Assembly: GCF_039537505.1 (NCBI RefSeq)
Contig: NZ_BAABAQ010000007.1
Coordinates: 1 to 64,000, forward strand
Direction: 5' to 3'
Source: Streptosporangium oxazolinicum
GTDB lineage: Bacteria > Actinomycetota > Actinomycetes > Streptosporangiales > Streptosporangiaceae
Length of the DNA stretch: 64,000 nucleotides
The translations under genes and the position numbers were made by a program. Positions 50,511 to 58,445 of the stretch are shown here, piece after piece. The stretch's first letter is position 1, and every line of letters begins with the position of its first letter. The notes under the pieces were generated by a model, which worked only from the letters and a program-made list of their open reading frames with translations, was not told the DNA's origin and ran no database searches.

Positions 50511-51431
50511 CTAGTCGTGGTCCGTGCCGTGCTTCGGCGTCGCGATCTCGGCTTGGGCTTGGCCGGGGAAGGCGAGGATACGCTCGATGACCAGGTCTGG
50601 AGCTTCGACGGGCAGCGCGTGTCCGGTGCCGGGCACGATCTCCACTCGCCACGACGGTGCGATCGTGGCCAGCCGCGCGGCCACCGCCTGCGCGTCGTGC
50701 AGCGCGCTGCGGGCACCCAGCAGCACCTGTACGGGCACGGACAGCTCGCGCACCTGTTGGTCGCTGTAGGGCGGTGGGATGGGCAGGCGCCGGCGAAAGG
50801 ACCGGCTGGCCGTCATCAGTGTCATCAGCACGTCCTCGCGCAGTGTGCCGTTGCCGACGGTGTCGGCGATACGGCGTCGCAGCGCTCGGGGAAGCAGGGC
50901 GGCCATCCCGCCGACGATGACCCACCGGTAGAACCGGCCGGTCAACGGCGCGAAGCCGACCGGGTCCACCAGCGTCAGTGCCGCGACTCGGCCGCCCCCG
51001 CCGAGCTGCTGTTCCATCGCGGTCCAGCCGCCGTAGGAGGAACCCACCACATGTGCGCGCTCGGCGCCGAGCGCGGCCAAGGCGTCGGTGAGCCAGCCGC
51101 CGACCTCGGTGCCGCTCGCGAGTGGTCGCCGCTGAACCGAGCGGCCGGGCTCGCCGAGCGGGTCGACGGCGAAAACCGGGCGCGTGCGTGCCAGCGGCTC
51201 GATGTAGCGGTACCAGGCCAGCGCGTTCCCACCGGCACCGGCCAGGAGGATCACCGGATCCCCCTCGGCTGTCCCGGCCCGGTGGATCCGCACGCTGCCC
51301 GCACGAGTCTCGACGTCGATGGCGTCCACCGGTACCGGCCACAACTCACCGAGCACTCGGTCATAGGCGGCGACGTATTTGTCACGCGCAGAGTCGCTGG
51401 TGAAGGCCGATGGTTGGTCGGGTGTGCGCAT
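50511..51431 (-). CDS. Alpha/beta hydrolase
   Basis: A 306-residue alpha/beta hydrolase. Oxyanion segment LLAGAGGNALAWYR, nucleophile elbow HVVGSSYGGWTAM with S132, acid near LLGARSALHDAQ and a catalytic His in VPGTGHALPVEAP. Domain length is normal. It is first in a two-gene unit with TetR, and its start lies 12 bases from the end of a 36-bp palindrome. The likely logic is a hydrolase induced by its own substrate, perhaps a lactone or ester. Confidence 0.9.
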   Translation of the reverse strand: MRTPDQPSAFTSDSARDKYVAAYDRVLGELWPVPVDAIDVETRAGSVRIHRAGTAEGDPVILLAGAGGNALAWYRYIEPLARTRPVFAVDPLGEPGRSVQRRPLASGTEVGGWLTDALAALGAERAHVVGSSYGGWTAMEQQLGGGGRVAALTLVDPVGFAPLTGRFYRWVIVGGMAALLPRALRRRIADTVGNGTLREDVLMTLMTASRSFRRRLPIPPPYSDQQVRELSVPVQVLLGARSALHDAQAVAARLATIAPSWRVEIVPGTGHALPVEAPDLVIERILAFPGQAQAEIATPKHGTDHD

Positions 51432-51443
51432 GGTGATCCCATC

Positions 51444-51479
51444 TCCGCTGTTAGGATACGATCGTATCCTAACAGCGGA
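51444..51479. promoter_or_regulatory. 36-bp perfect palindromic operator
   Basis: Bases 51444-51461 read TCCGCTGTTAGGATACGA, and 51462-51479 are its exact reverse complement. The centre is CGATCG. It lies 12 bases upstream of the hydrolase start and is the best candidate operator for the TetR protein encoded downstream in the same unit. Confidence 0.8.
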
Positions 51480-51943
51480 TGGCGCTGACCGTGGCAGGAG
51501 TGCCGACTATTCGTCCGGGCCCTGGACCACAGGTCAGGCGGCGGTGTGCCTCTCGGAGCCCGCTTCCAGTTCGCCCCTGGCAGCGGAACGTCGACGCTCT
51601 GGCGGTCGCCGCCAGTCGTGAGTTCGGGCACGTATCTGTCAGCCACTGTGGGCGACGACTCGCCAAAACTCCTGCTGTGCGGCCCGCCGAGCCGCCGCGG
51701 CCCTCCGCCAACGCGTTCTCCAGGTCCCGGCTCCCGTCATCGCCAAGCCCCCCGGCTATCACCACGTCACCACCACATGAATCGCCGCTGGTGCCGACGG
51801 AACCTGGAACCGCTACGCCTTCAACAAACACTCTAAGTGACCACCACCGGGGCCCTTGTCTCGAACACAGACCACTTGATCAACGACTTCTGGCGCTCCA
51901 GCGCGCTACGCAACACCTTCAACTGCCTCCGGGAGCGTAAGGC
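51480..51943. other. Gene-poor stretch with coding relics
   Basis: No intact gene. Two fragments look protein-like: GADGTWNRYAFNKHSK, ending at a stop near 51840, and, from GTG about 51838, SNTDHLINDFWRSSALRNTF followed by NCLRERKAYDEL. The second runs into the 3' end of the NUDIX gene. They may be remains of a mobile or regulatory gene; the family is not recognised. Confidence 0.35.
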
Positions 51944-52396
51944 TTACGACGAGCTCTCCGCCCTGCCCGTTTGTCGGTCGATGTCACTCAGCCAGGCGTC
52001 CTGAGCGTCGGCCAGCCGCTCTACCAGCGGCATCGGAACGAAGCGGCACGCGAACAGAAGACCGGCATCCGCGCCATCACCGTGGACATGGTGATGCCAC
52101 GCATCCTCGCCATCCGCTGGGACTGTGAGCTGGAAGAACGTGGTCTGCCGTGGCTGCCCGGTATCGGGGTGCGCTCTGTCGTCCACCGCTATGGGGCCGA
52201 CGATGGAGACGTCGGTCAAGCCGGTCTCCTCTGCGACCTCTCGCAAGACAGCCTCTTCCAGGCTTTCATCCGGCTGTACCCCTCCCGCCGGCACTTGAGT
52301 ACCGGCTTCGGGCACGCCGATGTGATCGAAGACGAGGAGCTCCGGGGTGGATCGGTAGCGGATCACGTAGGCGGCGACGCGGATTCGCGGAGACAT
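51944..52396 (-). CDS. NUDIX hydrolase
   Basis: A 150-residue NUDIX protein. The Nudix box is PAGGVQPDESLEEAVLREVA followed by EETGL, with the REVAEE catalytic acids present. VFDHIGVPEAGTQ precedes it. Members cleave nucleoside diphosphates linked to another group. The ATG at 52396 sits close to an inverted repeat, TTGTTT-C-AAACAA, at 52404-52416, a likely operator. Confidence 0.9.
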   Translation of the reverse strand: MSPRIRVAAYVIRYRSTPELLVFDHIGVPEAGTQVPAGGVQPDESLEEAVLREVAEETGLTDVSIVGPIAVDDRAHPDTGQPRQTTFFQLTVPADGEDAWHHHVHGDGADAGLLFACRFVPMPLVERLADAQDAWLSDIDRQTGRAESSS

Positions 52397-52600
52397 CCCT
52401 TCATTGTTTCAAACAAAGATCTTGAAGGCATGCGTTGGTCAGGATCTTTTGACATGTTAGGCAGATCGGATATTTCAGCACTTTTCGTGATCTTGTTATT
52501 TGTTCTTGGTGATCTCTGCTGTGTGATCTGGTCGTTTGTTCCTTCGTACTCTTCGGCCTTCCCCGCTTCGCTTCCTGGTCTGTCGGCCGTGCTTCGTCAC
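52397..52600. other. AT-richer patch upstream of the NUDIX gene
   Basis: This stretch is clearly more AT-rich than the rest of the window and holds no gene. It contains the inverted repeat TTGTTT-C-AAACAA (52404-52416) eight bases from the NUDIX start. The base composition suggests recent insertion. Confidence 0.5.
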
Positions 52601-52743
52601 GGCTCGTACCGGTCCTCGAACTCCGGGATCTCCGCCGCTTCGGGCTCCTCATTGTCGTCCTCCTGGCCCTCGTCGAGGTCGCCGTCCGCCAGGGCGGTGC
52701 GAGGAGCAGATGTCCGATCACTGGTGGCTCCTTTCGATGACGG
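52597..52743 (-). pseudogene. Small acidic coding fragment without a start codon
   Basis: On the minus strand, a frame ending at 52597 reads ALADGDLDEGQEDDNEEPEA, then AEIPEFEDRYEP, with nearly all codons ending in G or C, so it was probably coding. No start codon fits this frame; a well-placed GTG at 52721 behind AAAGGAG is in a different frame, suggesting a frameshift. It follows the MacB fragment. Acidic tail, function unknown. Confidence 0.35.
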
Positions 52744-53060
52744 TCATACGGCGGCGAGCGCCGCGGTGGGGGTGAGCCGTGCCGCACGGATGGAGGGATA
52801 GCCGCCCGCGATCACGCCGACGAGGACGGCGCCACCGAGGGCGGCAGCCACCCCATCGACGGGGACGACTACTGGCCAGTGGTTGTACAGGGAGTACAGA
52901 GCTGTTCCGGTTATGCCGAGGAGCGTTCCGGCCGCGCCGCCGAGGGCGGAGAGGACCACCGATTCGGTGAGGAACTGGGCGCGAATCTGGGCCCGGCTGG
53001 CACCGAGTGCCCGGCGCAGCCCGATCTCGGACCGGCGTTCGAGGACCGAGACCCCGCAGT
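52744..53060 (-). pseudogene. 3' fragment of a MacB/FtsX-type ABC permease
   Basis: The last 100 or so residues are typical of MacB-like permeases: VLERRSEIGLRRALGASRAQ, IRAQFLTESVVLSALGGAAG, TLLGITGTALYSLYNHWPVV and GGYPSIRAARLTPTAALAAV. Upstream of about 53060 the frame changes to unrelated sequence (FPDADGVVEFVDQPSARDCG), so the 5' three quarters of the gene, including the periplasmic domain and first helix, are lost. The matching ATPase gene is absent. Confidence 0.7.
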
Positions 53061-53340
53061 CACGCGCGCTGGGCTGGTCCACGAACTCCACCACGCCATC
53101 GGCATCGGGAAAAACCCCGCGGGCGACGCTCCCAAACAGCTTTGTCAGCCCGTGCACGCCTCACTCCTCTTCGCCGTGACCCGCAAGAGCTTTGCAACCC
53201 CACAGCCCCCCGTCTTGGAGGCTGGTCGTCGGCCGGGTCGTGGAGGGGCACACCGATCCCGCCCACCCTCCGCCGCTGTACCACGATGGAGGTCTCGGCG
53301 CGCTCGCGCCGCACCCTTCCGACCGAACCAGGAGCGACTG

Positions 53341-53802
53341 ATGCCGATCGTCCTTCCCGAAGATCCGTTCCACCGCCGCCTGCACCACATCGGGCCGGGG
53401 GGTCTCACCTCCGAGACCGCCCAGACCGGCGGCATGCGCCGCCGCGCGGCCATCAGCGGCGCCACCGTCGGCTCCAGCCGCCTGTGGATGGGGCAGACCC
53501 ACGTGGCGCCCGCCACCGTCTCGGCGAACCACCACCACGGCGACTCCGAGACCGCCATCTACGTCGTCAGCGGCAACCCCTCGTTCGTCTTCGCCGACAT
53601 CGAGGGGGAGGAGCCCGTCGAGGTACGCATCAATGCCAAACCGGGCGACTACATCTTCGTGCCGCCCTTCGTCCCGCACAGGGAGGAGAACCCCGACCCC
53701 GACCTGGAGGCGATCGTGGTCATCGCCCGCAGCACCCAGGACGCCATCGTGGTCAACCTGGACGATCTCACCTGGACGGGGCCGGTCCTGACCTCACGGT
53801 GA
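53341..53802 (+). CDS. Cupin-domain protein
   Basis: A 153-residue single-cupin protein: SRLWMGQTHVAPATVSANHH, HHGDSETAIYVVSGNPSFVF and a second motif PGDYIFVPPFVPHREENPDP. The metal-binding His cluster (ANHHHGDSE, PHREE) is intact. AGGAG lies 8 bases before the ATG. Function unknown; it could be a small dioxygenase or isomerase. Confidence 0.88.
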   Translation: MPIVLPEDPFHRRLHHIGPGGLTSETAQTGGMRRRAAISGATVGSSRLWMGQTHVAPATVSANHHHGDSETAIYVVSGNPSFVFADIEGEEPVEVRINAKPGDYIFVPPFVPHREENPDPDLEAIVVIARSTQDAIVVNLDDLTWTGPVLTSR

Positions 53803-54017
53803 CGACGGGCCACGACGGGCCACGGTGGGCCCCAGTAGGCCACAGTGGGTTATGGCGGGCCGCCGTCACCGCGAGGTGATCACGTGCCCGCCGGACGGTC
53901 CCGGCCGGTCATCCCGGCCGCCGTTCCTCGCTCATCCGGCCGCCGGACGAGTCTCCGGCGAGCCGTTCGCTCGCCTCACCCGCCGCCGGTGTCCCCGGAC
54001 GGTTGTCCGTCGGCCGC
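53803..54017. repeat. Short GGGCCAC-type tandem repeats
   Basis: Immediately after the cupin stop, units such as ACGACGGGCCACGACGGGCC and CACGGTGGGCCCCAGTAGGC repeat with drift over about 65 bases. The rest up to 54017 is GC-rich non-coding DNA between convergent genes. Confidence 0.5.
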
Positions 54018-54656
54018 TCAGCCGCCGGTCACCTCCCCGGCCAGCCGGTTGTCCGCCGTGACCCCGGTGTACACCAGGGCGGGCGGTACGTTGCGCCAGA
54101 TCGGCCCCAGGGTGGCGACGGTGGCGAACGTGCTGTTCATGAGGCCGCGGAAGTGCCGGAAGCGCTGGAACGGCATCACGGTCAGCGTCGTGATGGTGCT
54201 GAAGGAGCCGCCGGGGACGATGGAGGCCGCGATCTCCTCCAGGACGCGCTTCTGCTGGGCCCCCTCGAACAGGGTCCAGGGAAGCGAGGAGACGATCGCG
54301 TCGGCCTGGGACAGACCGGCCTCCCGCAGCAGTTTGCCGAGGTCACCGGCGTCACCGGAGATCACTTCCAGCCAGGGCCTGCTGCGCCGCAGGTGGTCCA
54401 CCATGCCCTCGTTGACCTCCACGGCGAGCTGCCGCCCTCCCGGAGGAAGGCGATCACGGATCGCGTCGCTGATCACGCCGCCGCCGGCGCCCAGTTCGAC
54501 GACCACGGCTCCGGGGGTTGTGGGAACGATCGAGGCCGCCAGACGCGCGACGGCCTTCGAACTGGGAGCGATCGCCCCCAGCTGATGGGGATTACGCATG
54601 ATCGCACCGAGGAATGTGAGCGTGTCACTACCGGCAGGACGAGTTTGAGAGAGCAT
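54018..54656 (-). CDS. SAM-dependent methyltransferase (phospholipid/rRNA-type)
   Basis: A 212-residue class I methyltransferase. LGAIAPSSKAVARLAASIVP and the SAM motif VVELGAGGGVISDAIRDRLP resemble phospholipid N-methyltransferase (PmtA) and RsmA/KsgA-type enzymes. SSLPWTLFEG sits at the motif IV position, in place of the NLPY of rRNA dimethylases. Membrane-lipid methylation is the likelier role. Confidence 0.8.
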   Translation of the reverse strand: MLSQTRPAGSDTLTFLGAIMRNPHQLGAIAPSSKAVARLAASIVPTTPGAVVVELGAGGGVISDAIRDRLPPGGRQLAVEVNEGMVDHLRRSRPWLEVISGDAGDLGKLLREAGLSQADAIVSSLPWTLFEGAQQKRVLEEIAASIVPGGSFSTITTLTVMPFQRFRHFRGLMNSTFATVATLGPIWRNVPPALVYTGVTADNRLAGEVTGG

Positions 54657-54897
54657 CGACAGCTTATTCCCCCTGTTGAGGGGGTTATGCCAGATTAACG
54701 GGCTTTGATGATCGGGCTTCCGCCGCCGTACGGCTGCCGTACAGCCGCCGTACAGGTGCCGGGCCGCCGGACGGGAACGGATATCACGGCGGCGGGCCCG
54801 CTCCGCCGCCGGTGACGGGTCGCCACCCGCCCCTGCCCGGGAGCGGCGGGGCGAGGTACCGTCGTCTTATCGGATCCCGGTCATGAGGGGAGCCGCC

Positions 54898-55476
54898 ATG
54901 CCAGACGATTCCGATCACGTGCTCGACTCCATCGACGGCGCCGTCGACGAATGGCTCGCCATGAGCGACGACTCGATGCGCTGGACGCCGCCGGAGAAGG
55001 CGCGGCCGAAGCCCCAGCTCGGCCTGCCGGTGCCGCCGCTGCCGCAGGTGCTGGAAGACCTCCTCCAGGAGGTCGGCACCCGTCTCGGGCCGCCCGCCCA
55101 GGCCGTGGTCGACGTGTTCCGCCCCCTGGGGGAGGGGGTGGTCGACGCGGTCTCCACGTTCCTCGACAGCCCGCCCATGCGGCAACTCCTCGATCCGCCC
55201 GGCCCGGCGGGCGACCGCCCGGAGGCGCTCGGGGTCCGCGCGTTTCCCGACACGTTCGGGCCGCCGCCGGAGGACGCGCCCCGGCCGCCGCGCATGATCG
55301 AGGCGCGGCCGGAAGAGGCCGGGCCACCCCTGGGCACCTCGGGTCCCTCGGACCCGTCCGGTCACTCGGGCGCCCCCGGTCCCTCGGACCCGTCCGGGGC
55401 GTCCCCGGTGCGGGAGCGGCCGGAGGCCGGGCCGTCAGGACACGACGGGCCCCCGGCGGAGCCGCCGCCCGCGTAG
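54898..55476 (+). CDS. Uncharacterised acidic protein with Gly/Pro/Ser tail
   Basis: A 192-residue protein: acidic N-terminus (DDSDHVLDSIDGAVDEWLAM), a possibly helical middle (LPQVLEDLLQEVGTRL, AQAVVDVFRPLGEGVV) and a disordered C-terminal third with repeats (GPSDPSGHSGAPGPSDPSG). GGGGAG precedes the ATG at 54898. No family is recognised. Codon use supports coding. Confidence 0.6.
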   Translation: MPDDSDHVLDSIDGAVDEWLAMSDDSMRWTPPEKARPKPQLGLPVPPLPQVLEDLLQEVGTRLGPPAQAVVDVFRPLGEGVVDAVSTFLDSPPMRQLLDPPGPAGDRPEALGVRAFPDTFGPPPEDAPRPPRMIEARPEEAGPPLGTSGPSDPSGHSGAPGPSDPSGASPVRERPEAGPSGHDGPPAEPPPA

Positions 55477-55831
55477 GCGCTGGGCGGCCCGGCCCCTGGG
55501 TACCCCCTGGTCGCCTCCGGTCGCCGAGCCGGGCGTGACGGCCATCCCGCCCTCCGCCCGAGCCCTCGGACCAAGCCTTTCGGACGGGGTCTCTGAGCAG
55601 GGCCGGGGCGTCCGGTCCACCGGTCGTCGGCGGTGCCTCGTCCGAATCCTCCTGAGATCTTTCCGGCGAAAAGGTGAGTCCTTCCGCCGGAGGGGAAGCG
55701 GGTCTGTCCCGAGCGCGGGCGACGAGCTCACGGTTTCACTTTCCCCCAAAGTGCCCTGTGAAGTGCGGAACTCCTTTTTTCGGGCAAAGAATGAAAAACC
55801 CCATGAACCGGCGTACTTCAGGAGTGATGAA
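55477..55831 (+). other. Upstream region of the osmolyte-like gene block
   Basis: No gene. A small hairpin, CACTTT (55737-55742) and AAAGTG (55748-55753), lies about 80 bases upstream of the start at 55832, next to a T-rich tract. A promoter is expected here but cannot be fixed by eye. Confidence 0.4.
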
Positions 55832-58369
55832 ATGGCGGGTCTGGCGGGGCCGATCGCGGTCGGTGTCGAAGAGGAGTTCCACGTCGTCGATGTCGACACC
55901 CGGCACCTCGTCCCACGGGCCGGAGTCCTGCTGGAGCAGTTGCCGGCGGAGCGCTTCACCCACGAGCTGCAGCGTTCGGTGGTCGAGGCCAACAGCAGGC
56001 CCTTCATGCACCTGGAGGACCTCGGGCACGACCTGACCGCGCTGCGCCGCACGGTGATCCAGGCGGCGGACGGCCTCGGCCTGGGAATCGTGGCGGCGGG
56101 CAGCGTGCCGCTGGTGGATCTGGAGGCGCTGAAGATCTCCCCCGATCCCCGCTACGAGCAGATGCTCGCCGACTACCAGCTGCTCACCCGCGAGCAGCTG
56201 ATCTGCGGGACGCAGTTCCACGCCGACGTCGAGGACCGCGACCTGGCCGTGGCCGTCGCCCACCGCCTCGCCCCCTGGATCCCCCCGCTGCTCGCCCTCA
56301 GCTCCAGCTCGCCGTACTGGCTGGGCTCCGACACCGGGTACGCCAGCTACCGCCCGCTGCTGTGGCAGCGCTGGCCCACCGCCGGTCCCGTGCCCAGGTT
56401 CGAGTCGGCCGCCGAGTACGACCAGGTGGTGCGGGACCTCGTCGCCTCCGGGGTGATCACCGACCCCGGCATGATCTACTTCGACATCCGGCCCTCGGCG
56501 CACCTGCCCACCATCGAGCTGCGGGTCTGCGACGCCTGCCCCCGGGTGGGCGACATCGTGCTGATCGCCGGGCTGTTCAGGGCGCTGGTGGCCAGGGAGC
56601 TGGAGGCGGCGCAGAACGGTCCCGAGCGCACGGTCCGGCTGGAGATGGTCCGCGCCGCGTCGTGGCGGGCCTCGCGCTCCGGGCTGGAGGGCGATCTCGT
56701 CGACCCGCTCGACGGCACCCCGGCACCGGCCGCCGAGGTGATCCGGCGGATGGTGAACGGCCTGCGCCCGCAGCTGGAGCAGTACGGCGACTGGGATCTC
56801 GTCGCCTCCCTGGCCCGGGAGTCGCTGGCCAGGGGGAGCTCCGCGGCCCGCCAGCGCGAGGCCTACGCCCGTAGCGGCCGGCTGGCCGACGTGGTCGACC
56901 TCGTCATCGCCGAGACGCGGTCCGAGGAGTGGGAGACCGCCTTCGGCGGGCCGATGCCGAGGATGCACACCAATCTCCTCGACGGCTACCGGGCCCCCGG
57001 TGACGAGGCGATCATCGAGGGCACGGTGCGCGAGTCCTACCAGCCGGTGCTGCGGGTCCTCGACCGCCTGGGCGTCGAGGGACTGCGCGACCGGGAGGAG
57101 AGGCGCGACGCCTACCAGCGCAGCAACGGCATGACCTTCCAGGTCGAGGGGGGCGACGAGAGCCGGATCTACCCGTTCGACCTGGTCCCCCGGCTGGTCC
57201 AGGCCGGGGAGTGGGCCGGGATCCAGCGGGCCCTGCCGCAGCGGGTGCGCGCGCTGGAGGCGTTCCTGCACGACGTCTACGACGGGCGCGAGATCATCCG
57301 GGACGGCACCATCCCCGCGTGGGTGGTCGACGAGTCCCCCGGCTACCGCAAGCCGGGCCGCAGGGTGCCGCAGGGCACCGTGCGCTGCGCCGTGGCCGGG
57401 CTGGACCTGGTCCGCGACAACGTCGGCCGCTGGGCGGTCCTCGAGGACAACCTGCGGGTGCCCTCGGGCCTCGGGTACTCCGTGACCAACCGGCGGCTGA
57501 TCAACGAGCTGATGCCGGAACTCGCCCCCGGCGAGGGGATCGCCGACCCGGGGGAGGGCCTGCGGATACTGCGGGAGGCGCTGCTCGCGGCGGGCTCCGG
57601 CGACCCGTCGGCCCTCGCCGTGGTCTCGGCGGGCCCCGAGGACTCCGCCTACTACGAGCACAGGATGCTCGCCGAGGAGCTGGGGGTGCCCCTGGCCGTA
57701 CCGGCCGACCTGTCGTTCAAGAACGGCTACCTGGAGATCGAGGGGCGCAGGATCGAGGTGCTCTACCGCAGGATCGACGAGAGCGTGCTGCTCGACGGCC
57801 ACCTCGGGCTGGAGATCATGGACGCCGTCGAGCGTTCCGCGCTCGTCCTGGCCAACGCGCCGGGCAACGGCGTCGCCGACGACAAGTGCCTGTACCGGTA
57901 CGTGCCGCGCCTCATCGAGTACTACCTGGGTGAGCGGCCCCTCATCGACAACGTCACCACCTACCTGTGCCGCGACGCCGAGGACCGCGAGCAGGTGCTC
58001 GACCGGCTGGCCGAGCTGGTCGTCAAGCCGGTGGACGGATTCGGCGGGCAGGGCGTGGTCGTCGGCCCCGACGCCTCCGCCGAGGAGCTCGACCAGGTCA
58101 GGAAGACGATCCTCGCCGCGCCCGAGGGCTGGGTCGCCCAGGAGACGATCCGGCTCTCGACGCACCCGACCTTCGACGGGCAGCGGCTGAGCCCGCGCGT
58201 GGTCGACCTGCGGGCCTTCGTCTGCTTCGGCGAGACGGCGACGGTGCCGCCGACGGCGCTGACCCGCGTCGCCCCGGAGGGCAGCATGATCGTCAACTCC
58301 TCCCAGGGGGGTGGTTCCAAGGACACCTGGCTGCAGACGGGGAGTGCCGAGGCGCGGTCCGAGCGGTGA
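55832..58369 (+). CDS. YbdK-type carboxylate-amine ligase fused to a circularly permuted ATP-grasp domain
   Basis: An 845-residue fusion. Residues 1-370: GCS2/YbdK glutamate-cysteine-ligase-like domain (VGVEEEFHVVDVDTRHLVPR, FHADVEDRDLAVAVAHRLAP, IYFDIRPSAHLPTIELRVCD). From about 430: circularly permuted ATP-grasp type 2 domain (MTFQVEGGDESRIYPFDLVP, VTNRRLINELMPE, VVKPVDGFGGQGVVVGP, DLRAFVCFG). Both parts form amide bonds with ATP. The ATG at 55832 follows AGGAG. Next comes an asparagine-synthase-type amidotransferase and an S9 peptidase, so I infer synthesis of a small amidated peptide. Confidence 0.88.
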   Translation: MAGLAGPIAVGVEEEFHVVDVDTRHLVPRAGVLLEQLPAERFTHELQRSVVEANSRPFMHLEDLGHDLTALRRTVIQAADGLGLGIVAAGSVPLVDLEALKISPDPRYEQMLADYQLLTREQLICGTQFHADVEDRDLAVAVAHRLAPWIPPLLALSSSSPYWLGSDTGYASYRPLLWQRWPTAGPVPRFESAAEYDQVVRDLVASGVITDPGMIYFDIRPSAHLPTIELRVCDACPRVGDIVLIAGLFRALVARELEAAQNGPERTVRLEMVRAASWRASRSGLEGDLVDPLDGTPAPAAEVIRRMVNGLRPQLEQYGDWDLVASLARESLARGSSAARQREAYARSGRLADVVDLVIAETRSEEWETAFGGPMPRMHTNLLDGYRAPGDEAIIEGTVRESYQPVLRVLDRLGVEGLRDREERRDAYQRSNGMTFQVEGGDESRIYPFDLVPRLVQAGEWAGIQRALPQRVRALEAFLHDVYDGREIIRDGTIPAWVVDESPGYRKPGRRVPQGTVRCAVAGLDLVRDNVGRWAVLEDNLRVPSGLGYSVTNRRLINELMPELAPGEGIADPGEGLRILREALLAAGSGDPSALAVVSAGPEDSAYYEHRMLAEELGVPLAVPADLSFKNGYLEIEGRRIEVLYRRIDESVLLDGHLGLEIMDAVERSALVLANAPGNGVADDKCLYRYVPRLIEYYLGERPLIDNVTTYLCRDAEDREQVLDRLAELVVKPVDGFGGQGVVVGPDASAEELDQVRKTILAAPEGWVAQETIRLSTHPTFDGQRLSPRVVDLRAFVCFGETATVPPTALTRVAPEGSMIVNSSQGGGSKDTWLQTGSAEARSER

Positions 58370-58445
58370 GCTCCGGCGCGAGCCCGGCAGGTGAGACGTG
58401 TGCGATGGATGACCGGAGCGGTGAGCCGGTCACCGGGGGGTTTGT

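Noticed and set aside
55736..58165. Long minus-strand open frame under the YbdK-ATP-grasp gene
   Set aside because: Low-complexity translation and no ribosome site; the plus-strand protein has clear domains.
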